DNA of 64,000 bases from contig CM037830.1 of the NCBI GenBank assembly GCA_021234535.1, positions 37,758,937-37,822,936 on the forward strand, given 5' to 3'. The translations under genes were made by a program, and so were the position numbers. Source of the DNA: Stichopus chloronotus (Eukaryota; Echinodermata; Holothuroidea; Aspidochirotida; Stichopodidae). Under the pieces are notes generated by a model. The model searched no databases, was not told where the DNA came from, and saw only the letters and a program-made list of their open reading frames with translations. Numbering within the stretch: position 1 is the stretch's first letter; each line of letters begins with the position of its first letter. This document shows, piece by piece, positions 38,198 through 49,800 of this stretch.

Positions 38198-38205
38198 TGA
38201 CGTCA
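38198..38205. promoter_or_regulatory. CRE palindrome TGACGTCA, second copy
   Basis: Perfect TGACGTCA; see the partner at 37947-37954. Each is expected about once per 65 kb by chance. Confidence 0.3.
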
Positions 38206-40699
38206 ATGCAAGGGGAGGGGTTTTATTAAGGAACTCGGCGGATTAGTTTGATGCACACGCGATTTCTGCACGGCCATTAGGAATACTTTGAAGAGACTTC
38301 TGCACATATGTATACACATTCGCATATCACTTTCTCGTCTTTTACATTAGCATGGCCAAGTGTGTCATGTCTCAGTCGAACATAACATGTGTGAGTTATG
38401 GAGAGGCTGTTTACGGAATGAAAGGCATGAGATATGCAACTCCATGGATTGTCTCTTGTTTTGTTTGCAACTTCCCTTGCAAGGAATATGATTAATACAT
38501 CCACCCAGTCTGAATGAGAAATTACTTCACACATGGTTTCACATTAAGACCCTCTGTTCAATGTCCAATGAAGATTCAATGAAGTGTTACAACCGTAGGA
38601 CTCCTATACGGCTATTTGGTTCTATTTGGTCATTTTCCAAAATGTTCCCCACCCCCACCCCCAGTCCTCACCCCCAAGATAAACATAGTAGGGATCTGTT
38701 TCTTTGAATGCAATGTATAGGCCCAGGGGAAAAGTAAGTATCTGTATGCAGTTAATTGTTTTGCATTTGGGCCCATTTGCAATATCAGTATTATTCAATA
38801 ATTGAGGTGGGCACCCCTTCCCTTATGGGCCTACCCCTTCCCAGGATGGCGAGTATTAACTTTCATCGATGAAGTTCAAGAAACTATCTTCATCATAATC
38901 TCTGAGTTACATAGCAGTAAGAAAGTACCTGTTTGTTTCAATTAAAGTGGAGATCATATTAAGCAACTAAGGTTCGCTATTTTAGTGTGTAAGTGAAACG
39001 AAGAGATAAATGTTTAGATGTCTCAGAGCTTTGTAACCATATATCCTACGGTGTCGTCTTCCATTGGACTTACTGTATACCTCAGGTATTTACTAAACTC
39101 CATTCTCCGCAATTTCTCCTTAGTATTCTTATTCAAGTACTTATCTAGTCTTGGTCAAGACTTAGTGAATCTTTCCCCTTTTCCGATCCTGCCCACATTC
39201 CAACAACGCCTGTTATTACCGCTACTCCCTTGTACGGCCCCTTCTAATTCTGTTCTGAACTGTTATCCTAGAGTTGCTTTTCGTTGGTTGGGCAGTGATC
39301 GACTCTTACAGCGTAGTCAGACGCGTGCTGTATGAATGAGTTAGTAGAACTGTATGGGATGTGTAAAGGAAGAAGAAAATACTACCATCGTCTTAACACA
39401 AAGCTAGTGCTTATTCTTGCTATCTTTTGATGACTGACACTAACGTGTTAAAATGTTATTTATCAAATGACAAGTTAAAGGATATCACATCAACTTTTAG
39501 TACATTTAAATAGAACAGCACATTCCCAGACGGATTAATGACAGATTAATAATCTTTAAATACAGATTAAAAATCTGTAAATACTAATTAATAATCTGTA
39601 ATTACAGATTATTACAGACTATTAATCTGCTATTACAGAATTAAAAATATTTATATAGATGTCACTAACTAGGCTTTCGTAGTCTCAGGGTTGTATGAAA
39701 GGTTACACATAACGACAATAGAATGATTTTTTTACAAACTAATTAAAACAATGTGAGGGCAATCTTTCTTTGACAACATCCGAAAGGCATGTCTCTCTGT
39801 ACATAGAATCTCTTTTACATAATTTTAAATGTGTTTAAATACCCAGTTACTGCTCCTCATACTCTGCGAAGCATGTATCGACCAAACAATTACAGTAAAA
39901 CAATACTCGAACAAACAATATCCGACTTGGTCGTGACCCTGTAAAATAGTCATGAAAAATTGACTAGAAAATCGATACTGCCTTAATTTACGCCATAGTG
40001 TGTAATCAGTGAATAGAAGTATGTGATTTTAGGCAAATATCGTGCCACTTAGCACATTTATCATCATTGCAATGCTTGTCCTGGAAAATGACGTATTAAA
40101 ACCAGAAAAGAGGCCAGAAATCGTCTGCTTAGATAAATTGACAAAAAGATAATTGGGATACAGTCCACGGTGGCGTTAAGAACAAGACAGGACGCTGTCC
40201 CCGGATAGGAGACTAAGTGGAATAGCATCTACCCACGATTAAGGAAATTTGTCCTGTGAGCGTGACTTTTAGTTAACATTCTCGAGTTGTCTTTTTCTCA
40301 GTGCTCGTGTTGTAGTACTTTGTTTTAATGAAACAGAAAGGTTCGGGATCAGAAAATCTGATGACTCATCAAGGATCCTATATGTTGATCGTGGATGACC
40401 ACCGGTGAAAATACGCCTACGTGTCCAGAGTGTACAAGTCTTGGGTAAACCAACGATTCCTATACAAACCCAAACCTTCTCCCTGGACTTCCATTTAACG
40501 TCCCGATCCCCTAGACGAGAGTGTATCCCCACCCTTTAGTCACATTCCCAATGGGAGGGGGAGGGGGACTTGCACAGGTTCATCAGCTGTACCGATCAAC
40601 CTGGACCGCACAACAAGAACACAAAAACATCAAGTAACACCTCGTCATCATCACTGTGAACAGCTTTGCAGCTGAACAAGTAAGTTTGAGTTCCCATGA
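38206..40699. other. No gene recognised
   Basis: Short frames only. It includes C-rich runs near 38648-38675 and, at 39525-39660, a patch of repeated and inverted CAGATTA/AATCTGTAA motifs that may be a decayed foldback element. A 105-codon frame at 39018-39335 has no recognisable motif. Confidence 0.35.
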
Positions 40700-40773
40700 A
40701 AAAGTCCGACCGGGACTGACCCTGGGACCCTATGATAGATAGCGACTCTTACCCCTAAGCCAACCGAGGCTCC
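40700..40773 (-). repeat. tRNA-like SINE head or degenerate tRNA pseudogene
   Basis: On the minus strand, GCCTCGGTTGGCTTAGGGGT followed by AAGAGTC resembles the acceptor and D-arm of a tRNA (A-box-like). CCAGGGTCAGTCCCGG sits where the T-arm (B-box) would be but has lost the GGTTCGA core. The fold is too poor for a working tRNA, so a tRNA-derived SINE relic is more likely. Confidence 0.35.
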
Positions 40774-41113
40774 ACCCATATTTTGACGGTTCATTGACAA
40801 ATCCCTTAAATATTTGTTAACTCTAACCCTTTCATAAAGGAATTGTCAGGAGTTGTTGTCAGAGGTGAATGCTCTGGGTTGGGAATTATTGTATATTATA
40901 ATATTACTTAATTCATAATATTAATATGAGTTTCCGGGGGAGGTTATTCGAGGGAGAATTTTGCTTAGGGGGATAAAAATTGTCGGAGGGGGGTGGGTGG
41001 GGCTGTCAGGTCATGATTCTAACAAGCGTTGTGGGCCTACGTTGGAATGAAGGAAAACACTACTGAAGTCACTGAGTCACGTAAAGTTTCACTAATTTAT
41101 AGCACTTTTCCCA

Positions 41114-41728
41114 TGTGTCCGCGTGGCACTTTGTTTATGTGTAACTTAACACATACATAAATGTTGAAAGTATGCCAGTCGTTCCATTTGTAAATAAAGA
41201 TTAGTTTAAGCATCGACCATCAAAAGTATATTTGATTAGTCCTGCATCGAAATTGTTCCAGATAATATCTTCAACATTTGCAATTTGAAATCATAAGCTA
41301 AGCCAGATCGATATCTTTATGTAGCATTCCCGGAGGGCCCGCAAAACGTACAACCGACACACACTCGCAAAAACAACCCGAAAGCGTCTACTGGATGGAG
41401 ACGCAATATATTAAAGATCCCGCTCGGTGAAAACTATCAAGATACAAACAGATACAAAAGTATAATTTTAATACATCGAAATTACATCATCAAATTGCAC
41501 TATTAGACTAAACATTGCACAGTAAGTTACAAGTGCAAAAAACAGTATTTACCTCTTTGGGATGACGTAAATACGCAGATATGAAGATGAAGATAGAGAA
41601 AATACGCAGATGTGGACTCAATACACAGAACTGGTCCAGAACCACTCAAGGAACAACCAACTGCCAGGAGGCGACGTCAAGGAACAACCATACAAGTCAC
41701 ACATAAAATAAAGTGGCACGCGGACACA
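41114..41728. mobile_element. 615-bp element with about 35-bp terminal inverted repeats
   Basis: The left end TGTGTCCGCGTGGCACTTTG followed by TTTATGTGTAACTT is mirrored at the right end (inverse begins TGTGTCCGCGTGCCACTTTA, then TTTTATGTGTGACTTG). Inside are short duplications (CAAGGAACAACCA twice, AATACGCAGATATG and AATACGCAGATGTG). No transposase frame is present, so it is a non-autonomous DNA transposon candidate. Target-site duplication and superfamily are unresolved. Confidence 0.6.
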
Positions 41729-43475
41729 CCGAACTATTGCCACATGTTACGTAATAATGAACAGTAAACAACACATTCCACTGACATTCCTAAAGAGTCA
41801 AGCAAAGTTTACTCTGTCTGGACTATACCATTTAAAGAATGCATAATAACAACAAAGTGATATCTTTTAACTACACTTTACTTCCTCGTCTTTATTTAAA
41901 AAAGTTAAAAACTTAAAGTGAGTCACCGGTAATCGTTTTCAATAAGTCGCACTTGCTCTTCCAATAAAATGGGGATCGTGTCACGTGACTACCATATGAA
42001 CGCCAGCAGTTCGGACAAATTTTTCACTTCCGTCATTTACAATTTTCCGTTGGAATTTTATTAATATGCATCCTGCTAAAATATCCAGAGTCTTATATAT
42101 GGCTCTGAAAATCACCATGACAGAGGCTTATTGAATTGATATAGTTTATTTTGTGAAGAGTTTGAAGGGAACAATTGCATGCCAATACGTCTCATTAGCC
42201 TCATGACTTATGTATCTATTCCTACAGTTGACAACTGTAGAATGTGAGAAATTGCAGTTTTTTATGAACAGGAGTTGCCTATGATTAATGTTTTATGGCA
42301 AAAAGTGTCTGGTCACAGCTTTGTAATGAGTAACTTTGATCGTTTGGTACCTTATCAATATAGCCTCAGATGTGTGTCAGATGTTCAGAGTCTTTTAGTT
42401 TGACCATTTACCATCAACATATGAGTAGGCCTAATATTAAACAGGTGTGACACTACATCAAGAATTATGTGAACCAACTCAACGAGCCCATGCAAATACT
42501 GGTTATGGGAGATTTGGCAAAAATTAATCCCCTTCACGACTACTTCTTGGTAGTATGCTGGATATAGATTTGACATTAATTAGCACTGATATGAATTCTA
42601 AATGTTTTCAGTTCTAAATGTGTTCATGTCTTCATTGAACTGGTATTTTGCTAGATACGCTGATTGTTTAGAAACCTCCTCAGTTCCGTTTTTGTCAACT
42701 AGGTCTGATAACTGGGAGAGGAATTAAGACTTTGTTTACTGGCCGCTGCACCCTGTTTGCATTCTCTTTTAAGTCTGTAAATGTTTAGGGAATTTTTATT
42801 CCACTCATTCAGAAGTTACAGAACATACTTACAGAATCAAAAATAGTGATCGAAAGTATCATTTTCCTCTTTCGGTTTTGACTGTCGATAGAAAACAATT
42901 CAAGCGGGATTGTAGATAAGAATTTATGTATGTGCGTCTGTTATGATGTTTTATTTTGTTAAATGTGTGCCGATTCTTGTAGTAAACAAATAAACCAAAA
43001 AGAAAGGAATTATGACCATGATGTAGGTCTTTGACCCAATTTTCAGTGATCAAAATAATGAACCCTATTCACAGGTGAACATGGTCACTGTATCGTAACC
43101 TTGTACTAGCTAAATCCTTTACTTCCTTATACCAGACAATCTTCATTTTGCACTGGCACAATCGAAAGAGACACGGATGACTAACTTTCAATAAATTTTG
43201 TTCATTTATATAAAGCTCTGTCATTTTTCGGATTGTTAAGGGACAACTGAAAGGTGCATTGTATATCGAGCTACTTGTGTATAACGTAGCGGGATCGTCC
43301 AAGAATCGAGAATAACACAGATTCATAACCGTGCTCTTTTGCTACTAAATGAACGCCCGTGCTCGGTGACATAGCGGTAAACCGGTGTATGTCGATTATT
43401 GGACTGTCGTTCTATACGGTTTCAAGATTTATGTACCAACACTTTTCAGTAATGCGATTTCGTTGATAGTGCTTA
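41729..43475. other. No gene recognised upstream of the fucosyltransferase
   Basis: AT-rich with one TAGGCCTA (42426-42433). It presumably includes the promoter of the gene at 43476, but no clear core element was seen. Confidence 0.35.
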
Positions 43476-44734
43476 ATGGCGAGTTTTCACTGGCCATTGC
43501 CATTTTGTAGAAGATTCACCTCTAGGAGTTCACTTATTTTCATGTTCAGTGCAGGGATAGTTTTAATTTTCTGCTGGCCACAGAAAAAGCAGCTTGTTTC
43601 GAAATCTGAAGATCTTCACCGGCTTTCAGTTCAAGATTTTCATGAAGTCGATGAGAGTAAATATTGAAAACTTACAATCCAGCATTCTGAGGGAGAACGT
43701 CTCGGATTATGGCGACGACTCACATCGTTCCAGTTATAACAACACAGCGTGTCTGCGTGAAATTAAAGTTCTTATTTTAGGATTTTATTTACACACGTGG
43801 AGCAGCAGGTTATCCAACACCCGCGACCGCTTTATAGACTGTCCCTCGTTACAGGTTTGTGTTCAAGCCCATTACCGTCCTGATAAGAAAAACTTGTATA
43901 AATACAATGTAGTACTTTTTTCTCACCTATATATGGAGTTACGAAATGTTAAGACGAGCGCCTGGTTTCGGTTGCTAAAACTCCGCCGTCCGAGGCAGAG
44001 ATGGGTCATGTTCTCCTTGGAACCTCCTGTCCGCGTGGGATTGAACACCAGCGTGCCTAGTAGAGCGCGCACGCAATCATTTCATTGGACTTTAACATAC
44101 GATTTGCACAGCGATATTCCACTTCCGTACGGCCGATATTCAAAATTAAAATTACCAAAGCAAGAGATGGTGTTTGATAGTGCAGAACTCCTCGTTTCAA
44201 AGACAGGATTGGTTGCCTTTATTTCCAGTAATTGCGACAAGACCAGATGGCCGAGGACAAAATTCGTGGAAACACTCCAAAATGTTTTAAATATAGACAC
44301 CTTCGGTAAATGTGGGACAAACACATGCGAACCAAATTGTGAAAAAGTCTTAAAGCGATACAAGTTTGTGCTAGCCTTAGAAAATGCTCCTTGCCGAGGG
44401 ATACGTCACCGAGAAATTTTGGAATGCCTTGGAAGTTCTTCGAGCCGTTCCCATCGTCTTTGGACCTTACAGGGAAGACTACGAAGCCATCGCCCCGCCT
44501 AATTCGTTCATCCATATTCATGATTTTCAAAGTATGACTTCATTGGCTGAGTACATAAACCGACTAAACGAGATAGACGAAGATTATTTGTCGTACCACT
44601 CTTGGCGAAGCGAAGGCTCGCTCACTTCCGTCGTCCACGATTGGTCCGTATTACCATTTGACGAAACATTTGCGATATTGCAAGTCGATATGAGAACGAT
44701 ATGGAGGCTATGGCGAATGATAATGACCCTGTAG
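43476..44734 (+). CDS. Alpha-1,3-fucosyltransferase (GT10), frame broken twice
   Basis: An intronless gene for a Golgi type II membrane enzyme that transfers fucose from GDP-fucose to N-acetylglucosamine of glycans. The first frame (from ATG 43476) gives a short cytoplasmic part and a signal anchor around residues 19-34 (LIFMFSAGIVLIF). The second frame, about 43600-44397, holds the stem and most of the catalytic domain, including WVMFSLEPP, FHWTLTYDLHSDIPLPYG and KFVLALENAPC. The third frame, to 44734, continues with GYVTEKFWNAL, VPIVFGPYREDYE and NSFIHIHDF. Both changes are one base in the same direction. The second is at 44395-44400, where one fewer G in GGG would restore the family motif. 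Without them the product would be about 418 residues, normal for the family. It is either a young pseudogene or an intact gene with two sequence errors. Confidence 0.85.
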
Positions 44735-45061
44735 TGAAGTTCAGGGATGTTAACGGTAGAGACTGGTTGGACACTTGCCAAGTACATGCGATTCGACCAC
44801 GTGGAACTATGGACCACCTGCCAATACCAATTAAGTAACAGCTCCCCTAGTTAAATTGTTAATTAACTCAATAATTTGGACAATTGCTTATACTGCACTT
44901 TTCACTGTAACAAAAATCGTTGTATCTTCAAAGGGTAGCCGTCTAAGCATTGAACTTAGTAACAGACTTTATCGGCTCCCTTCCCTTTATGACCGCATTA
45001 ATTACGTAATCAAAGAGAGTTTCACTATCAACGTACTTACTATTTTCTGCACAAGTTCCCT
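44735..45061. other. 3' flank of the fucosyltransferase
   Basis: Nothing recognised. The nearest AATAAA on the plus strand is at 45445-45450 and is not in an especially convincing context. Confidence 0.3.
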
Positions 45062-45223
45062 ACACTGTTAAAAATGTAAAAATTGAAATTAACAGAGAAA
45101 TCAAACAAAGAAATACAAAAAGAATACAGAATTGTTCTGGTATTAGTTTCAAGACAATTTCTCTAATTCTTACTTATTTCTTTGTTTTATTTTCTGTAAA
45201 TTTACAGACATTTTCACTAGTGT
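45062..45223. repeat. 162-bp foldback element (MITE-like)
   Basis: The left arm (ACACTGTTAAAAATGT, later AACAAAGAAATAC) is mirrored by the right arm (ACATTTTCACTAGTGT preceded by ATTTCTTTGTTTTATTTTC), so nearly the whole unit is an imperfect palindrome. An ACACTG... start is common among animal MITEs. No coding capacity. Confidence 0.55.
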
Positions 45224-46716
45224 TCAATTCTAGAAAGACTGGGGGTGACTTGACAAATTGATAATAGCATTCTGGTAATTTTATAGTGATTTGCACCGCC
45301 ATTCAATCAGTACAGTCTTCATATGTTTTCTGCGGATTCATTCTGGCTGCTTGATTGAAAATCATTGTAAGGAGCTGCAAGATCATGAATGGCACTTCAT
45401 TACTTCAAAAATCATTGCTTCGACAGACAAAAACAAAAGAGTAAAATAAAAAGACTCAATGTCAGTGAATAACTGAACAGATATTGTGTGGATAAATTTA
45501 CTTTTAAGGAGATTTTTCTTTTGTCTTCCAGTCATTTGCTTTGTCGTCATAAACTTTGGGGGAAGTTTAGTAATAGTTATAACAAATTAAAATTAAAACT
45601 ACATAGAATAATATGTTACAATAAGTTATGCTGGCTCACTGTTACCTATCCTTACAATGCGGGGGCGGGGCGGGGAAGGGCAGCCCCCAAATTGCTAAAA
45701 AATGGTCCGTCCATTCGGGCAAACCTGTCAGCCAAGAATATATAGGTCTTTTACCCAGCCATGACTACTCTTGCGCAGTCTCCAAGGGTGATTTCAGGCA
45801 GTCTAGGAGATATTTATTTCCAAAAGTATCTGGGACGTTCCGCGTCAACCATGGTGGTGCTCCGCTTAGATAATCTTCCCCAATTCTCCCTCCCCCTTGC
45901 CAAAATCGCGGGTCATTCACTGTAAGAGGCAAACTGTATTTTCGTACCACACTACAACTTCATTTCAATTCAGGGAGCTGTCATTAAGTAACAGCTCCAC
46001 GTTGATCCGTCCATGCCGCCGTAACTTTTCGTTGAGGACCCCTCATTTATGTGTCAGGTCACAGAGAACTGAATATGATGCCACTGGACCAAAATAAAAG
46101 CTGAGAATAAAATTCGAACAGTTTGGTCCAAAATTTTCAATTGGGACAAAAAGGACCTCTACCCCGTCCTTACATGAATATTTGTATTGAAGTTAGCCTG
46201 CACCTTCGCATACACTGCGATAGCCAACGGCTGCACATATTCTTCTTTCTCTCCGCCCCACCCCCCTCCCCCGCAGATAAAAAGTAAAATAAAAAGAAAA
46301 GTATCTGCAAATCCATAGCATACCACTTAAGTTTATTCCGACCATTTATTGTTCCGAAGAACTGAACACCTGAAGTCGACAAAAATAATTGTGAATACCC
46401 CATCTGCCGGTCATATAGCACTACCCCATCTGCCTGTTCTGCAAACTTTACACAAAAAGTTAGGTGGATGGTAAAGAATTCCTTTTCCTTGAACGTTATA
46501 TCGCCCAAATTTCCCTTAGTATTTTCTGACAAACTTGACAAATACACCAATTTGGATTGGTTTCCATTTACTTGGTTGAGCTTACTCGTTGGATTGTGAG
46601 TAAACATAAAGAGTCGGGCTGAGTTCCAATGGGTCGGCCAGCCGGGCGGTTATACATTGGAACCTCCCTATTTATAGATCTATTATGAAAGAATCACAAC
46701 CCTGCCCTGTTGCGGA
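45224..46716. other. Intergenic stretch before SEC13
   Basis: No conserved coding sequence was seen. It contains a G-rich patch near 45660-45690 and a small hairpin (GGAGCTGT...ACAGCTCC) near 45970-45998. A 145-codon minus-strand frame at 46170-46607 has no recognisable motif. Confidence 0.35.
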
Positions 46717-46726
46717 CCTCGCGAGA
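46717..46726. promoter_or_regulatory. TCGCGAGA-type promoter motif upstream of SEC13
   Basis: CCTCGCGAGA differs by one base from the palindrome TCTCGCGAGA, a known element (bound by BANP) of animal housekeeping promoters. It lies about 170 bp before the SEC13 ATG, where such a motif is expected. Function here is inferred. Confidence 0.45.
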
Positions 46727-46892
46727 GGTTGCATGAATGATGATTCCTTACATGTATTTTACCGTTTGGCGTCCCATAAAAGTGTCCACTACTTGAAACG
46801 TCATCAGTTCATCGGTACATGTTGAACTTGAAGTGTCAGCCAAGTCGTGTCTTAGTTCTTACTTTACGCAGAATTTTTCTGGCAAATTTACA

Positions 46893-49800
46893 ATGGTAAG
46901 TTGTTTCAGTTTAATGATGTCCTATGGCTTAGTTGTTCATGTTTGTGTATTAACCCATACAGGTTTTATGTGTTGTACTTGTTACGTGCGATATGTTTAA
47001 AAAGTCACTGGTGGTCGGACTACCTTGGACGCATAGGTATCATAAGGCAAGGCGGGGTTCCACGAAATTTGAAACACACATCTATAGCCTTATACTAAGT
47101 TATAGGCCTACTGCCTAACATGACGAGTAGTATATGATATTGTTGAGCGTAACGTAGGCCTACACAACCCGAGAACTTCTTCAGCTTTTGAGAGATGGTA
47201 CATCCGAAAGGGCATTTTTTTTCAGTACGTACGCGCCATGTGGTCAATTAAACTCTCAAGGGATTAGCCATAAATTCCACAGGTTTGGGATGACTTCCTC
47301 AATAGTAAATCTTCATTAATAACATTACAAATAAACAATTTGCAGTTTTCCCCATTTCTCATTAAACCTGTCAAACACGAAAAACACTTACCTTGAACAG
47401 CTCAAATTAAAAATCTGTGACAGTAGTACTGCTACTGTTAGGAATAGTGTATAAGGTGAGCATATCATAGGGTTAGCGTACTGTATTATTACAGGGTTAG
47501 GGGATCAGGGATGTGATGTGTTTATCTTCGAACACCCAACAACCAAACTCGCTCTCTCAGCATAGTGGGTCATGCTTAGAACTTATGATATTATCATCTT
47601 AATATCCTTGGTTTGAACCCTCTTCTAACCTCTTTCCTTTGCAGACCACTTGTCTCATTTCTTCCACAGGTTTCCACAGTTGATCCTTCCACAGAATGTC
47701 TATAACTTTGTGAGATTTAGGGGGAAAAAAATGAAAAGAAAAGCAAAGATAACAAAGTAGAGATAGAACCCTATACCAACTGTTTTAGTTGTCTTATACT
47801 CTTTTTGATCTCACTTCTAGTCACAGACTCTAAATTTGTACCTCTGTAACATCAAAGCAAGTAAGTTATCATAGAATTTATAGAAACTAAATAATTACCA
47901 GTCACTGCATCATCTGCTAGCTCATCTGGCTGTATAAATTGTCCGCACAGGAATGTATTATCTAAGCGTGAAGTATCGCTTGCTGAGTAAGGGCACTTCA
48001 GTGTCCACACTTGACTACCCCAGCCAACACCCGAACTTTTGACTGTCCCGCTGACCTTGTGCGATAAAATTTCCTTACTTGCATACCTACATTCCCCAAT
48101 ATCTATTTCCTAAGGGTGCACCCTTGTTAACCAAAAGAACTAGATTGTTTAACTTGTAATTTCTACCATTCTTGTACCATTTCTGATGTTCTTGAAACCA
48201 TAGAAGGTATTCTTGAAGCCATCACCTCTAAAACTGAGTAACCAAATACAGTACTGACACCGGTGCCAGTGACACCTACCATACCCATCACTTGTGCCGC
48301 TACAGCTAAAGTACTGCTGCTTAGTCGCTAACATCTTCCATTTCAATACGAAAATGGTTTTAATAAGATGAAGAACACTTTTTGGAAAATAAATTAGCCT
48401 AGATAGACTTCCATAATCAACTTCTGCTTTCATGACACAAGTCTGGCAATAGGGCGTCGTCTACTCAACATTTGGCTAGGCCTAAAGTTAAGTTGGTTTC
48501 ATTGCAATATGTGTGCAGTGGTCATTTGCTTTTTGGTGAAAAATTACAAAGCAAATCTCAAATATTATATTGGAAAACAATACAACTGCACAATGTAGCC
48601 AGCACTACTATAAATTACAATGTGTATCAAAAAGGAACTGATTCTGGCACAGTTAGCTAGAGTACATACTGGTAATTCTAAGACACACAATTTACAACAG
48701 AATCAGGCTGTGAGCTTAGTATGGTGTTCTCACTATATTGCACTTTTACTGCATCTGCTTATCCTACTTCATCTTGGTGCTGTAGCTGCAGTACATACCC
48801 ATTTTGCCTACAGAATGATGGCTTAAGTGATCCTGTACTGTGTTTCAGTAAATGCTATGTTCAATGGTTCAAAATCTAACTCTACTGATGTCTAATCTTT
48901 TTTCTTGCTTTGCAGGTGTCAGTCATCAATTCTATAGATACTGCACATGAAGATATGATTGTGAGTTGAATTACTCATACATTGTCTAAATTCATGCAGC
49001 CTTCATGAGATTGCATGTCTGCTTAATGTACACATATCCAGCAAATGTATCACCCCATTTTTTTTCTTTGCTCCATGGCATGATCTAATTTGTGATCTTC
49101 AGTCCAATATAAATCCAAGAAATACATTTATTAGCTGCAGCTGAATGATAGGACATTGACTTTGTTTTTCTCTCTAGACACAAGTAACTCTGTCAACATG
49201 TTGTTCAAAGTATTCACAGTAAATGAAAATCAATGAACTTATATGTTTTCTTAATATTACACAGTGTAAAACCTTGAAATTCAAACTATGACTTGTGTAT
49301 ACACTCAAAATTATGACTGGCATTAAAATATGGTATAAAAATTGTAATGGTAGTTACAAACCCTTTCAGAGTTTTAACTCAGAAACTGTGTTAAAACTAG
49401 TGGCATTACTGAGAGACATTTTTAGAATTAAATTATGTATGATTGATAGATCTGTTGATGTGTTAGCAAATAAAAGTGCACTCTGTATACTGGCATATAG
49501 TCATGCTACCATTCTTTGCTTGATGTGTTGTTGTTGCATGAAAATAGATTATTTATTGAAACAACAGGAGGATTCTTTTGTACATTTTTAAAAGTACTCT
49601 GTGTCTTAAGTCACATGCTATAAATAGCTATCATATTTTTCAAAGATTTCAGATCAATTGTGTCAATAAAAGTTGATAATGCTTATTTCAGCATGATGCG
49701 CAGATGGACTTTTATGGCATTCGCCTGGCAACCTGTTCCTCAGACAGAATTGTCAAACTGTTTGATGTCAATAATGGACAGCAGACACATGTTGCAGACC

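Noticed and set aside
44390..44400. Programmed frameshift in the fucosyltransferase
   Set aside because: No known metazoan slip signal is seen, and none is reported to my knowledge for GT10 genes. Indel error or pseudogene is simpler.
46170..46607. 145-codon minus-strand frame upstream of SEC13
   Set aside because: No domain, splice context or conservation signal; its middle is a low-complexity run.
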